Of a stretch of 64,000 nt of DNA, positions 53,645 to 64,000 are shown one piece after another. This DNA is from an uncultured Ureaplasma sp. (lineage in GTDB: Bacteria; Bacillota_I; Bacilli_A; Mycoplasmatales; Mycoplasmoidaceae): contig CAMQYY010000002.1 of the NCBI GenBank assembly GCA_947039515.1, positions 37,882 through 101,881 of the forward strand, given 5' to 3'. Both the position numbers and the translations under genes were made by a program. The first letter of the stretch is position 1. Every line of letters begins with the position of its first letter. The notes beneath the pieces were generated by a model, which saw nothing but the letters and a program-made list of their open reading frames with translations, was not told the DNA's origin and did no database searches.

Positions 53645-54289
53645 CTATTTTGAATCATTCATAATATTTAACATAGTTGTATGAGAATTTTGCATATTTT
53701 CTCATAATTTGTCTAAATCAGTTGTATTTTTAAATTTTTCTAAAATAAAAGCAATAATTTTTTCATCTAAAAAAGCTCTTTTAGCATTTTTTAGATTTTC
53801 ATCATCATTAATAATTTCTCTAATTGGTTGATTTGTATTTTCATAATATTGATTTAAAATTTCTTTTAACTCTTCATCAGAAACAGAGATATTATAAGTT
53901 TTTGCTATTTCATCAAATATTAAAATTCTTTTTATAAAAAATATTGTATTAAGTTTAATAGCTTCATCATTTAAAGGTTGTGCATTTGCTACCTTTTCTG
54001 CAATACTTTTATTTATTCTATCAGAAATTTTTTCAATATCTTCATCATTAATATCAAATTTAAAAGATTTTTCAATTATATTTAATGCAGAATTAAGAAT
54101 ATTATCTCTTATTAGTATTTGCATAATATATTCTTCTTTTTCTTCATCAGAATGATTTTCAAATACTTTATCGATTCTACTTCTATGAACATCAAGAGAA
54201 ACTTTATCAACTAATAATTTTTCAATAATAATTTTTTCTGATCAATTAATTTTTTCTGCTTCAATAATTTTACTTTTTAGTATTTGCAT
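53645..54289 (-). CDS. Possible trigger-factor C-terminal-domain-like protein
   Basis: The frame gives 214 residues, mostly charged helices. The segment EEIKEILNQYYENTNQPIRE-like region (VSDEELKEILNQYYENTNQP then AKRAFLDEKIIAFILEKF) resembles the last arm of trigger factor, where a final helix pair ends in K-x-x-x-F-L-x-E. The ribosome-binding and PPIase domains are absent. So it may be a solitary chaperone arm; the call is tentative. ATG 54289 has a good GAGGA site and follows the HAD-like gene by 12 bases. Confidence 0.5.
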
Positions 54290-54301
54290 TTGGTCCTCTT
54301 T

Positions 54302-54982
54302 TTATAATTCCATTGTGTTTTCATCTTCATCTTTATAAAAAGAATAAGACAAGTCATAATATGATAAATTTTTATAGTTATTGAAGTAATGAATATTTTT
54401 TTCATTACTATTTAATTTAGTACCATTAATAGTAGCTACAAAAAAATTACTATTTTGTAGATGTTCTAATACATCTGGTTTTTGGGTCATCACACAAACT
54501 TCGCTTATTAAAAACTCGTTTTCTAAATTTAATTTAACAAAACCCTCTAAATTTAAAGTTTTTTCATATGAAATAAATTTAAAATCAACATTTTTTAAGA
54601 ATGGATATAATTGTCCTATATTATCACAAACATCTCTATTATATGTCACAATCATTTTAACATTATTTTCATAACAATTTTTAAAAAAATCTCTAATAAT
54701 ATCATTAAGACCATTTTTGGCTAAAATAAATAAATTATCTTTAAATTCTAATTTTCAATAATCATAAAAGAATTTATAATCTTTTGGGCTTAATAATTCT
54801 TCAAATAAAGTTGTATTTTTAAAAAAAGCAGGATTATCATCAATCAATTCAACCATTTTTGGTTTATCTTTTAATCATTCAATAATTTTTGGATTACTTT
54901 TTACTTTAGTTCAAATTATTGAAGACAACTTTAAATCATCAATAATATATGGAAACAAATCTATATAAATACATTTAAGCAT
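54302..54982 (-). CDS. Unrecognised protein, possibly a degenerate HAD-like fold
   Basis: The frame gives 226 residues with TGA-Trp codons. An N-terminal IYIDLF, a middle helix then NVKMIVTYNRD, and a later strand SEVCVMTQKPDVLEHLQNSNFF follow the spacing of HAD phosphatases (D-x-D, T/S, G-D-x-x-D). However, the second catalytic Asp of the first motif and the final acidic motif are missing. If it is a HAD protein it is likely inactive. ATG 54982 follows GAGG by 8 bases. Confidence 0.45.
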
Positions 54983-55113
54983 TAAATCTACCTCAATTAA
55001 TAGTATTATATATATAATAAATATAAAAACAAGATTATTAAATTAATATTGTATTTAAACATAAAAAAAGATTTCTTATTTTTAATATTAAAAATAATGA
55101 AATACGGAGAAAT

Positions 55114-56799
55114 ATGAATAGTAAAATAAGTTTTTTGTCGTTAAGTGGCATGGATGAAAAGTATAACAATAGTTATTGTATTGAGATAAATGATGATATC
55201 TTTATTTTTAATGCAGGTATTGATGCATTGATAGATAACAAATTAGGAATTAGTAAAATAGTTCCAGATTATTCTTATTTAGTTAAGAACAAAGAAAAGA
55301 TAAAAGGAATATTTATTGGTACGCCTTCATATGAAAACTTTGGATCACTTCCTATGTTATTGGATAAAATAGGATTTGATACTCCTATATTTACATCTGA
55401 AATTGGAAAAAAAATTATTGAAAATTTGTTTGAAAAACAATTTAAAATCACAAATAAAACTTTAAATTTCCAAGTTTTAAATTATTTAAAAGACTTTCAA
55501 GTAAATGGATTAACTTTTACTGCATTTAAAATAGCAAATTCAATTCCATATTCTTGTGGTTTTGTTATTAAAACTTTACAAGGAGCAATAGTTTTCTTGG
55601 ATGATTATTTAGTTTTAAATGAACAATCAATTCCATTTCATTCACAATTATTGAATTTAAAGGATATTTTAAAAGGTCATCAAGTTCTGCTTCTAATTAC
55701 TAAAACAGGATTAGTTAATGAAGTTAATAACTTTACATCTCCTAGTCACTCTATAAAATCTTTTTATGAGAAAATAATGAGTAATACTAATGAAAGAATT
55801 ATTATTGGTTGTAATGCTAATGATATTTATAATATTGTATCTATCAGCCAATTATGTAAAAAATTTCAAAAACCACTTATTATATACAGTAGAAATTTTA
55901 TTGATATTTTTAAAAATTTAATAAAAACTAATGTTATTAATCAAAAAGGTTTATTACTTTTACCTCCTAATGAAATTAATAAATCAAAAAACGCTGTTGT
56001 TTTAATAATTGGTAGTAATGATTATTTAATGAATAAACTAAGTAGATTGCATAAAGATGAAGATAAAAATTTAAAATTAAGAGAAAACGACAATTTTGTT
56101 GTTAATATTTTTAGAAAACCTGGGTATGAACTTCCTATAAGTGCTATTTTAGATAATGTTAGTAAGCTGAATGTTAATACATTTACTTTAGCTAAAACTA
56201 TTAAACCACTTCAAGCTGGTAATGAAGATCACAAATTATTATCATCACTTTTGAAACCAAAATATATTATTCCGATTGGTGGTTTGTATAAATCACAAAT
56301 TCAATATTCTGATCTTATTCAAGAAACATGAATTACTAAAGATAAAATATTAATTTTAGAAAATGGTGAGTTTGCAAGATTTGAAAATTCAGAATTACTA
56401 AAAATTAAAAATGATAATATTAAAATAACTCAACAATATACAGGTGCAAATCAAAATGATATTGAATCTTCAACACTTTATGAACGACAACAAATGTCTG
56501 AAAACGGCGTTATTTGTGTTAATTTAACTTTAAAAAAAGTTGAAAAAAATGTAGAGGTTCTAAATCTATCAATTTCTGATTATGGAATTATTAATTATAA
56601 TGATTCAATTAGTAAAAGTCTTCTAGATGAAATTAAAACTGATGCAAGAGAAAATATTCTAAGTTCAGTTTCATTTTTAAAAAATAATCAAATTGATTTT
56701 TCAGAAACTAAAATTGGTATCAAAAAATTAATAATTAAAAAGTTCGAAAGAAAACTCAAAAAAAGACCTATTATTTCAACTATTGTGACACTAATTTAA
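55114..56799 (+). CDS. RNase J-like protein lacking the metal ligands
   Basis: The frame gives 561 residues with the domain order of RNase J: beta-lactamase, beta-CASP and C-terminal regions. Recognisable pieces are KGIFIGTPSYENFGSLPMLL, PYSCGFVIKTLQGAIVFLDDY, PIGGLYK and ERQQMSENGVICV. In active RNase J the first is a T-H-G-H-x-D-H metal motif and the third contains H-G-E-Y. Here the first is T-P-S-Y-E-N and the third lacks His. The enzyme therefore should be inactive, perhaps a structural partner like some RNase J2 subunits. It has a good Shine-Dalgarno and probably its own promoter. Confidence 0.82.
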
Positions 56800-56899
56800 A
56801 AAAACAAACAAAGTAATATATGTCATATATATTTATTAAAAAATAATGTATAATATTTTAATATATAATAATAGTTGATATTTATTAAAAAGGAAAATT

Positions 56900-57649
56900 A
56901 TGACTAAGAAAACTAAAAACATTGCTACTAGTTCAATTTTATTAAGCTCACTGTTAACTACTGGTGCTCTTGGTTATTCTCTTTATGAGTCTCAAAATAG
57001 TAATATTACTCAAAATAATTCAGTAATTTCTATTAGAGATAATAATTTAATTGATCAAAAAGAATCAATTAATACAAAAGCTGTTGATGAAGAAGCAAAT
57101 GGTGGTAGAGGTGTATTTATTATCATGTTAGTTTCACTTATCATTGGTGGGTTAATTATTGCTAATATTATGATTTTATTACTATATTCAAATTATGGTA
57201 AAAGATCAAGAACATTTATTGAACAAAATGTTAATGGTAAAATCTTAAAAGAAGAAATTACTGTTGCTATTGAAGAATATAAGCAACGTCGTGATATTGT
57301 TGATAAAAAGATTGAAACTGTTAAAGATTCAAAGTCTAATGATAAAAAAGAATCAAAAGAAAAACAAAAACCAAAAAAATCAGATAATGATAAAGTTGTT
57401 AAAACAAAAAAAGTTCTTGATGATGTTTCAGATGATGAAATTAGTAATAAGAAACTAGATGGTCAAAAAGTTGGATCAAAAGTTGATAGTGATAAATCAT
57501 CTACTACTAAAAAAACCAAAGAAAAAGACTCTAAAAAAGACAAAAAAGAAAAAGACTCTAAAAAAGAAAAAGACTCTAAAAAAGACAAAAAAGAAAAAGA
57601 CTCTAAAAAAGACAAAAAAGAAAAAGATAAAAAGAAATCTAAAAAATAA
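56900..57649 (+). CDS. Membrane protein with a Lys/Asp repeat tail
   Basis: The protein has 249 residues. An N-terminal hydrophobic segment (residues 8-27, signal-like), then a polar loop, then a second membrane helix (residues about 71-95), leads to a long charged cytoplasmic tail. The last 45 residues are repeats of E-K-D-S-K-K-D-K-K. I do not recognise a family. The topology would put the first loop outside and the repetitive tail inside. Confidence 0.82.
   Translation: MTKKTKNIATSSILLSSLLTTGALGYSLYESQNSNITQNNSVISIRDNNLIDQKESINTKAVDEEANGGRGVFIIMLVSLIIGGLIIANIMILLLYSNYGKRSRTFIEQNVNGKILKEEITVAIEEYKQRRDIVDKKIETVKDSKSNDKKESKEKQKPKKSDNDKVVKTKKVLDDVSDDEISNKKLDGQKVGSKVDSDKSSTTKKTKEKDSKKDKKEKDSKKEKDSKKDKKEKDSKKDKKEKDKKKSKK
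57518..57648 (+). repeat. 27-base tandem repeat in the Lys/Asp tail
   Basis: The unit GAAAAAGACTCTAAAAAAG plus ACAAAAAA (27 bases, nine codons) recurs about four times, with one shorter copy of 18 bases. The unit length is a multiple of three, so slippage would change only protein length. Confidence 0.8.
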
Positions 57650-57671
57650 AACTTAAAGTTTTATTTTTTTT
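57641..57671 (+). terminator. Terminator of the repeat-tail membrane protein
   Basis: AAAAAATAAAACTT and its complement with a one-base loop end in a long T run; the left arm includes the stop codon. Confidence 0.8.
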
Positions 57672-57684
57672 ATATAATAAAAAT

Positions 57685-58122
57685 ATGTATAACCTCATCA
57701 TTAATGATTTTTTTGAAACAAATGAATTATTTAAAAAAATTAACATAGCCATTTTTAATAATATATTAAAAGAAAAAAGAAGTGATAAATTTTATGAATT
57801 ATCAAAAGTTTCAAAAGAAGAAATTAAGAAAATAAATAATGATTATCGAAGAATAGATAAACCAACAGATGTTTTATCTTTTGAATTGAAAGATAATGAC
57901 TATTTATTAGGTGAAATTTTTATATGTGAAGAAATTTCAAATGATCAAGCAAAATCAAAAAATATTAGTAAAAAATACGAAGTTTGTTTATTATTTGCTC
58001 ATGGACTTTTACATTTGTTAGGATATGATCATCTTAATGAAATTGATGAAAAAGAAATGTTTGATTTACAAGAAAAAATATTAGAAGAATGTTTAATTTA
58101 TAAAGGAATGTATGAAGAGTAA
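57685..58122 (+). CDS. ybeY: Endoribonuclease YbeY
   Basis: YbeY is a zinc-dependent rRNA-processing nuclease. It has 145 residues. The metal motif is [11 protein letters not shown] near residue 115, with the upstream DVLSFEL and LGEIFI segments. It is followed by era with an overlap of 11 bases, the usual order in Firmicutes. Confidence 0.94.
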   Translation: MYNLIINDFFETNELFKKINIAIFNNILKEKRSDKFYELSKVSKEEIKKINNDYRRIDKPTDVLSFELKDNDYLLGEIFICEEISNDQAKSKNISKKYEVCLLFAHGLLHLLGYDHLNEIDEKEMFDLQEKILEECLIYKGMYEE

Positions 58123-58987
58123 TATTGTTGCAATTGTTGGAAAACCTAATGTTGGCAAATCAACACTTTTAAATGCTATTTTTAATCAAAAAAAAGCAAT
58201 TGTTAATAAGAAACCACAAACAACAAGAAAACAATCTTTTTTTATTTATAAAAACGATAATGTTAAGGCTATAATTATTGATACTCCAGGGTTTCACCTT
58301 CCACATAACAAATTAGATAAATTTTTAAATTGAGAAGTTAATAATTCTTTAAAATCAGCTAATTCTATTCTTTATTTATTTGATATGACAAGGGAATTTG
58401 ATGTTGAAGATAGAAATATTTTGAACAATATTTCAAAATATAATATTCAAAATAAAGTTTTAATTATTAATAAAGCTGAAACATCAAAACAGGAACTTAT
58501 AGATGAAACAGCTAATAAATTAAAAGAAGATTTTAATTTTCAAACAGTTATCCAAATTTCTGCTTTACATAAAATAAATATTGAAAAAATTATTGAATAT
58601 ATTGAAAAAACCTCAAGTGAAGAAATTGATGTTTCATATTTTAAAGAACCAGATGATAAATTTATGATTGCTGAAATAATTAGAGAACAATGTTTAATTT
58701 TATTAAGAAAAGAAATTCCATATGCTATTGGTGTTGATGTAACTACTAATAACTATGATGAAAAAACTAAAACTTTTCTTATTAATGCCGATATTATTGT
58801 TGAAAAATCAAGTCAAAAACCAATAGTTATTGGTAAACATGCTAGTATGATTAAATTAATTGGTACCAATGCTAGAATAGAATTACTTAATATTTATGAT
58901 TGTAAAATTGTTTTAAAATTATATGTTAAAGTAGAAGAAGATTGAAGAAATAGTAATTATTTAATAAACAGCCTTGGTTATAAATAA
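58112..58987 (+). CDS. era: GTPase Era
   Basis: Era is a GTPase that binds 16S rRNA during 30S maturation. The frame gives 291 residues. GKPNVGKST (P-loop), DTPG (G3) and the NKAE where NKxD is usual (Glu for Asp in G4) are seen. The C-terminal KH domain has [10 protein letters not shown] and [15 protein letters not shown]. It overlaps ybeY by 11 bases, and its stop touches the recO start. Confidence 0.94.
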
Positions 58988-59704
58988 ATGGCTGAAAAAA
59001 TTATTAAAGGATATTTAATAAATACTCATGACTATAATGTTTTTGATTCAATTATAACAATCCTTAGTGATCAAAATGAAAAGATAGTTTGCTATGCTCC
59101 AGGTGTTAGAAAAATAAGTTCTAAAAACGGTAGACTAATGCAATTTGGCTCATTTTTAGAATTTGAAATTTTTCATAGTATTGATAAAATGAGCAAGTTA
59201 AAAAAAATAAATTTACTTTCTGAATTAGATTTTGAATATTCTAATTTTATTTCAATTTATATTATGAATGATTTAGCAAAAAACAATAATAATCTCGAAA
59301 TTAGTTTATTTGATTTATATAAAAGAAATATTATCAACATTTTAAAATTTAAAGATGATTTGATTGTTGCAATTTTACTATTAATTAATTATCTTCATTT
59401 ATTAGATATTAAAATAGATTTTAATAATTGTCAATGTAAGGAAAATATGAACATTAAAACAGTTGATGTAGAGTCATTAAACTCAATGTGTGATTTTTGT
59501 TATGATAAAGAATATAGAATAAATACAAACATTTTTAATACTTGAAAAATGTTTGATTTATACATTAAAAGTGATTTTAATTCAAATCTTATACCAGAGG
59601 TTTCAGAAAATAAAGTTTATTTCAATATAATTAAAATATTATCTATAATAATATATAAACACTTTAAAGTTTACACTTTAACAGTTAAACATACTTTTCA
59701 ATAG
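58988..59704 (+). CDS. recO: DNA repair protein RecO
   Basis: RecO helps load RecA on gapped DNA. The frame gives 238 residues with one TGA-Trp. The N-terminal OB fold has GYLINTHDYNVFDSIITILS, and APGVRK and the later four-cysteine set (C-x-C ... C-x-x-C) form the zinc site. It starts on the base after the era stop. Confidence 0.88.
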
Positions 59705-59715
59705 GAGGTTTTAAT

Positions 59716-60459
59716 ATGAATGTATTTGGCAAAAATGTTGAAATGAATAATGTTGGTATAAAAACTTATAAAAAGAAACATACTAGTATTATTGGAAGAT
59801 CATCTCTATTTGCTGGCTTAGGTTTTTTATTAACTTGTTTATTCGGATATGCTTTTTCATTTATGACAATACCATATAATGCAAAAATTATTGTTATGGT
59901 AGTAGCTCTTCTAATCTCAATGGGATTAAGCTTTTATGTTTCTTTTAAAACAACAACAGTATCTTATGGTGTATATGCAATCTTATATTTTTCTTATTGC
60001 GTCAGTGCAGGTTTTACTTTTGAATCAATGTTTAGTTTATTTAATGGTCAAGAATTATTATTAATTTTTGGTATAGCTGGTGGAATATTAACATTTACAG
60101 GTATTATAGGTATGCTTATTCCAGATAAAGTAGCAATGAATTTAATGAAATTTGTTTTTATTTTATTCGGAATTTATATGGTTTTATCATTATGTTTAAT
60201 GCTATTTTTCTTTTTAATGCCCGGAATATTTGACTGAATGTATTTTTTAATTTCAATTCTTTCTGGTTTAATTTCAATTTTATATATTGCTATTACATTT
60301 AATTCAATGTCAAGAACTGAAATGTTTATTAATGATAGTGGAGAAGAAGCTGATAAAACAGTTATTAATAAAATGTGTTTATTTTTCGGATTTATTTTAT
60401 TAACTTCAATTATTAATTTAATAATTTTAATTGCAAGACTTTTTATTATTATTCGTTAA
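59716..60459 (+). CDS. BAX inhibitor-1 (UPF0005)-like membrane protein
   Basis: The frame gives 247 residues with seven hydrophobic helices and one TGA-Trp. The family feature A-G-F-T-F-E-S-M is close to the TGLSLS-type segment, and MFINDSGEEADK before the last helix is a soluble loop. It probably acts as a membrane ion/proton-leak channel of the BI-1/YccA group. A strong AGGAGG site precedes it. The last 11 bases overlap the end of the convergent restriction gene. Confidence 0.82.
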
Positions 60460-62177
60460 TCAAATCATTTTCTTTAATTTTGTTATTAATAACAAAATTA
60501 AAGATATCAGAATCACTCTTTAACATTTTTAAAATTAGATCTATATCAAATAATTTAATTTCTAATTTTGGTTTTTTATCTTCATTTCATCCTCTAATAT
60601 CTTGAGATAATGTTTCTTTAATTTGTGGTGCAACTATAATACAAATCCCTTTTGGAAATTGATTTTTATTTATTGCGCTTATTAAATGATTTCTAACTGA
60701 ATCTAATTCCATCGATGTTTGGTTAGTTAATTGTGTTGTTGGTTCTATATTCAAAAATAATTGTTCATCGTTCTTTTCTATATAAATATCTGTTTTGCGA
60801 CCAGCTGCAAATCTTATTGGACATAGATTTGTGTCTAACTTAGTGTTAAAATGTTTTTCTAGATAATCTTTTTCATTAATATCCTCTTTAGATTTATTTT
60901 TGGATAAAAAAGCCATTCCAATAATAAATTCAAAAAAAGTAGGAAAATCTACTTTTCCTTTAATGTGTTGATGTTCTCTTATTATTGTTTCTATTTTATT
61001 ATTACCTTTATGACCTTTTATATAAATATTTTTTAATTTATTAAAAAGAATAATTAATTTTTCATTAGAATAATACTCATTAATAATATTTACAATAGGC
61101 ATAGTATTTTTTTTATTTTTCAACTTAAAGAAATGTAATAATTCATCAGGATTATATAGTTTATTTTTATCTAATTCAAGTATCCTGTTTTCTCCAAATT
61201 TCAATATTGTATCAATAAGATATTGAAAATTTTCTTTTATTTTGAATTCATCTTTGTTATTAAATTCAAATATTGTATCAAGAGAATTTAAATGATTTTT
61301 TATTAAGTGTCTATAACTATTTCATGATCCAGAAATTATTTTATCTATTACTCGTGCTTCAATATTACTAATACTTTTTTTAATTTGTGAGATAAATTCA
61401 TTCATATTTTCTTCCGGATACATTTTATAAAAATGTCTAATATTTATTTTCTTATTATCTTTGTATCCAAAAATTAATTCACTAATACCATCTGAAAATT
61501 CAAGATTATTTTTATAAATTGTATTTATAGAGTTATATAAATTACTATAATTTTCATCATTATTTTTTCAGATATTTAAAAAAGTAAAAATACATTCATC
61601 ATTAAGTTCTTTTTTTAATTTATTTTTAGAACCACTTTTAAGTTTTAGTATTTTTTTTAGTTTTTCTATATCTTTATTATCAATTATTTCCTTTATTATT
61701 TCTCTATAATTAAGATCAATTAAAATATTTTTTTTAAGTTTATTTTTTTTAGTTAATTGATCTAGTATATGAAAAAAACTACTTTTATATTCTCCGTTTG
61801 ATTTGTATCTCATTTTTAATAGTGCTTGAAAAAAAGAAAAATCAATACTACTAAGTCCAAAGAATTTTTGATTATATTTATTATATTCTCATTTTTTAGA
61901 AATCTCATTACTGATAAATTTTAGTTTTTTTTCTTCTTTATTCTCTTCAATAACTGCTAAGTTTAATAAAGATTTTATTATTGATTTTTCTCTTGTAATA
62001 TCAATTTCTTTTTTCTCTTCTAAAAAATATTTTTTTTCTTTAAGAATATCAAAAAATTCTTTATCAGTAATTCAATTATTATCATTTTCATTTATTGCAT
62101 CTATTAATAAAGTATAAGTTTGCTTTATATTAGATCTTTTTGTTTCTGATCTTCCAAATTTTACTAAATCATATCCA

Positions 62178-62185
<8 letters not shown>
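60449..62185 (-). CDS. Putative type II(S) restriction endonuclease
   Basis: The frame gives 578 residues with several TGA-Trp codons. I infer it to be the endonuclease of the adjacent methylase because it is next to it and overlaps its stop (ATGAGTAA). In the C-terminal part, FAAGRKTDIYIEKNDEQLFLNIEPTTQ has a D ... E-x-T arrangement like the D-(E/x)-x-K family of nucleases such as AlwI-like enzymes. The N-terminal 350 residues are charged and helical. An asymmetric-site type IIS enzyme would fit with a two-domain methylase. A 32-base palindrome lies inside the coding sequence near its end. Confidence 0.65.
60472..60503. repeat. 32-base perfect palindrome in the restriction gene
   Basis: CTTTAATTTTGTTATT is followed directly by its inverted complement. 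It encodes IFNFVINNKIKE near the C terminus of the endonuclease. It lies 13 bases after the stop of the convergent BI-1-like gene but has no T run on the plus strand. Confidence 0.7.
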
Positions 62186-63810
<1,625 letters not shown>

Positions 63811-63927
63811 ATTCTCTAACTTATTATAATAATAGTTATTTTTTTAAAAAACATCAATTACTTTTTAAAAGTATTTTTTTACGTTATTTTTTAAATAGTG
63901 AAATTAAATAAAATAAGGAGAAGTGTG
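63811..63927. promoter_or_regulatory. Divergent promoter region between the methylase and the last gene
   Basis: This 117-base spacer must hold promoters for both. TTATAATAA near 63823-63830 reads TATAAT on either strand; as a -10 for the methylase it would give a very short leader. The plus-strand gene has the Shine-Dalgarno AAGGAG 8 bases before ATG 63928. Confidence 0.4.

Positions 63928-64000
<73 letters not shown>

Overview
The window is a very AT-rich Mollicute chromosome segment. In-frame TGA interrupts nearly every conserved protein (UvrB, SecY, LepA, RpoD, ClpB, SufB) at tryptophan positions, so it is read with genetic code 4; TGG is also used but is rare. There is no sign of cell-wall or amino-acid biosynthesis in the segment. 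A complete SUF iron-sulfur set plus a peroxiredoxin separates it from well-known pathogenic mycoplasmas, which mostly have only NifS/NifU-type proteins. The species cannot be named from the sequence. I saw no rRNA, tRNA, CRISPR array or insertion sequence.

Layout. 1-3006 (+): a partial unknown gene, coaX, uvrB. 2993-10520 (-): a tightly overlapping series of miaB (with an extra N-terminal region), gmk, rlmN, a PP2C phosphatase, a Ser/Thr kinase, rsgA and pgi, preceded by a 1176-residue lipoprotein gene (10590-14120, -). 14231-19200: the suf genes sufC, a short sufD-like gene, then sufS-sufU-sufB, with a peroxiredoxin gene on the opposite strand between the two halves. 19274-24682: a well-expressed-looking orphan, rpsT (-), a membrane-anchored basic protein, fmt, lepA and a small membrane protein. 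24872-39960: the S10-spc-alpha ribosomal supercluster with secY, adk, map, infA and rpoA, preceded by a structured leader. 40037-47542: rpsO, rpmF, udk, an Nfu-type gene, deoA, rpoD, trmK, a NIF3 gene and a flavoprotein. 47583-60459: clpB, an APC transporter, spx, nadK, a cysteine-less PTS EIIB-like protein, two poorly recognised genes, an RNase J-like protein lacking its metal ligands, a basic-tailed membrane protein, ybeY-era-recO and a BAX-inhibitor-like protein.

60449-64000 is the accessory end and the most interesting part. A restriction-modification pair lies on the minus strand. The methyltransferase is a fusion of a beta-class adenine methylase and a D12 (Dam-like) methylase, and carries a 23-unit TC/GA dinucleotide tract in its coding sequence. 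With 23 units the frame is broken, so the gene is OFF as written; 21 or 24 units would restore a protein of about 540 residues. The downstream putative endonuclease starts inside the methylase stop codon (ATGAGTAA), so its translation is probably coupled to full-length methylase translation. About 120 bp away a divergent gene begins and also runs into a (TC) tract, of at least 26 units, seven codons after its start. This looks like a two-sided phase-variable locus.

Genes often overlap by 1-17 bases, and convergent genes share long palindromic terminators that include their stop codons. Both point to a compact, streamlined genome.
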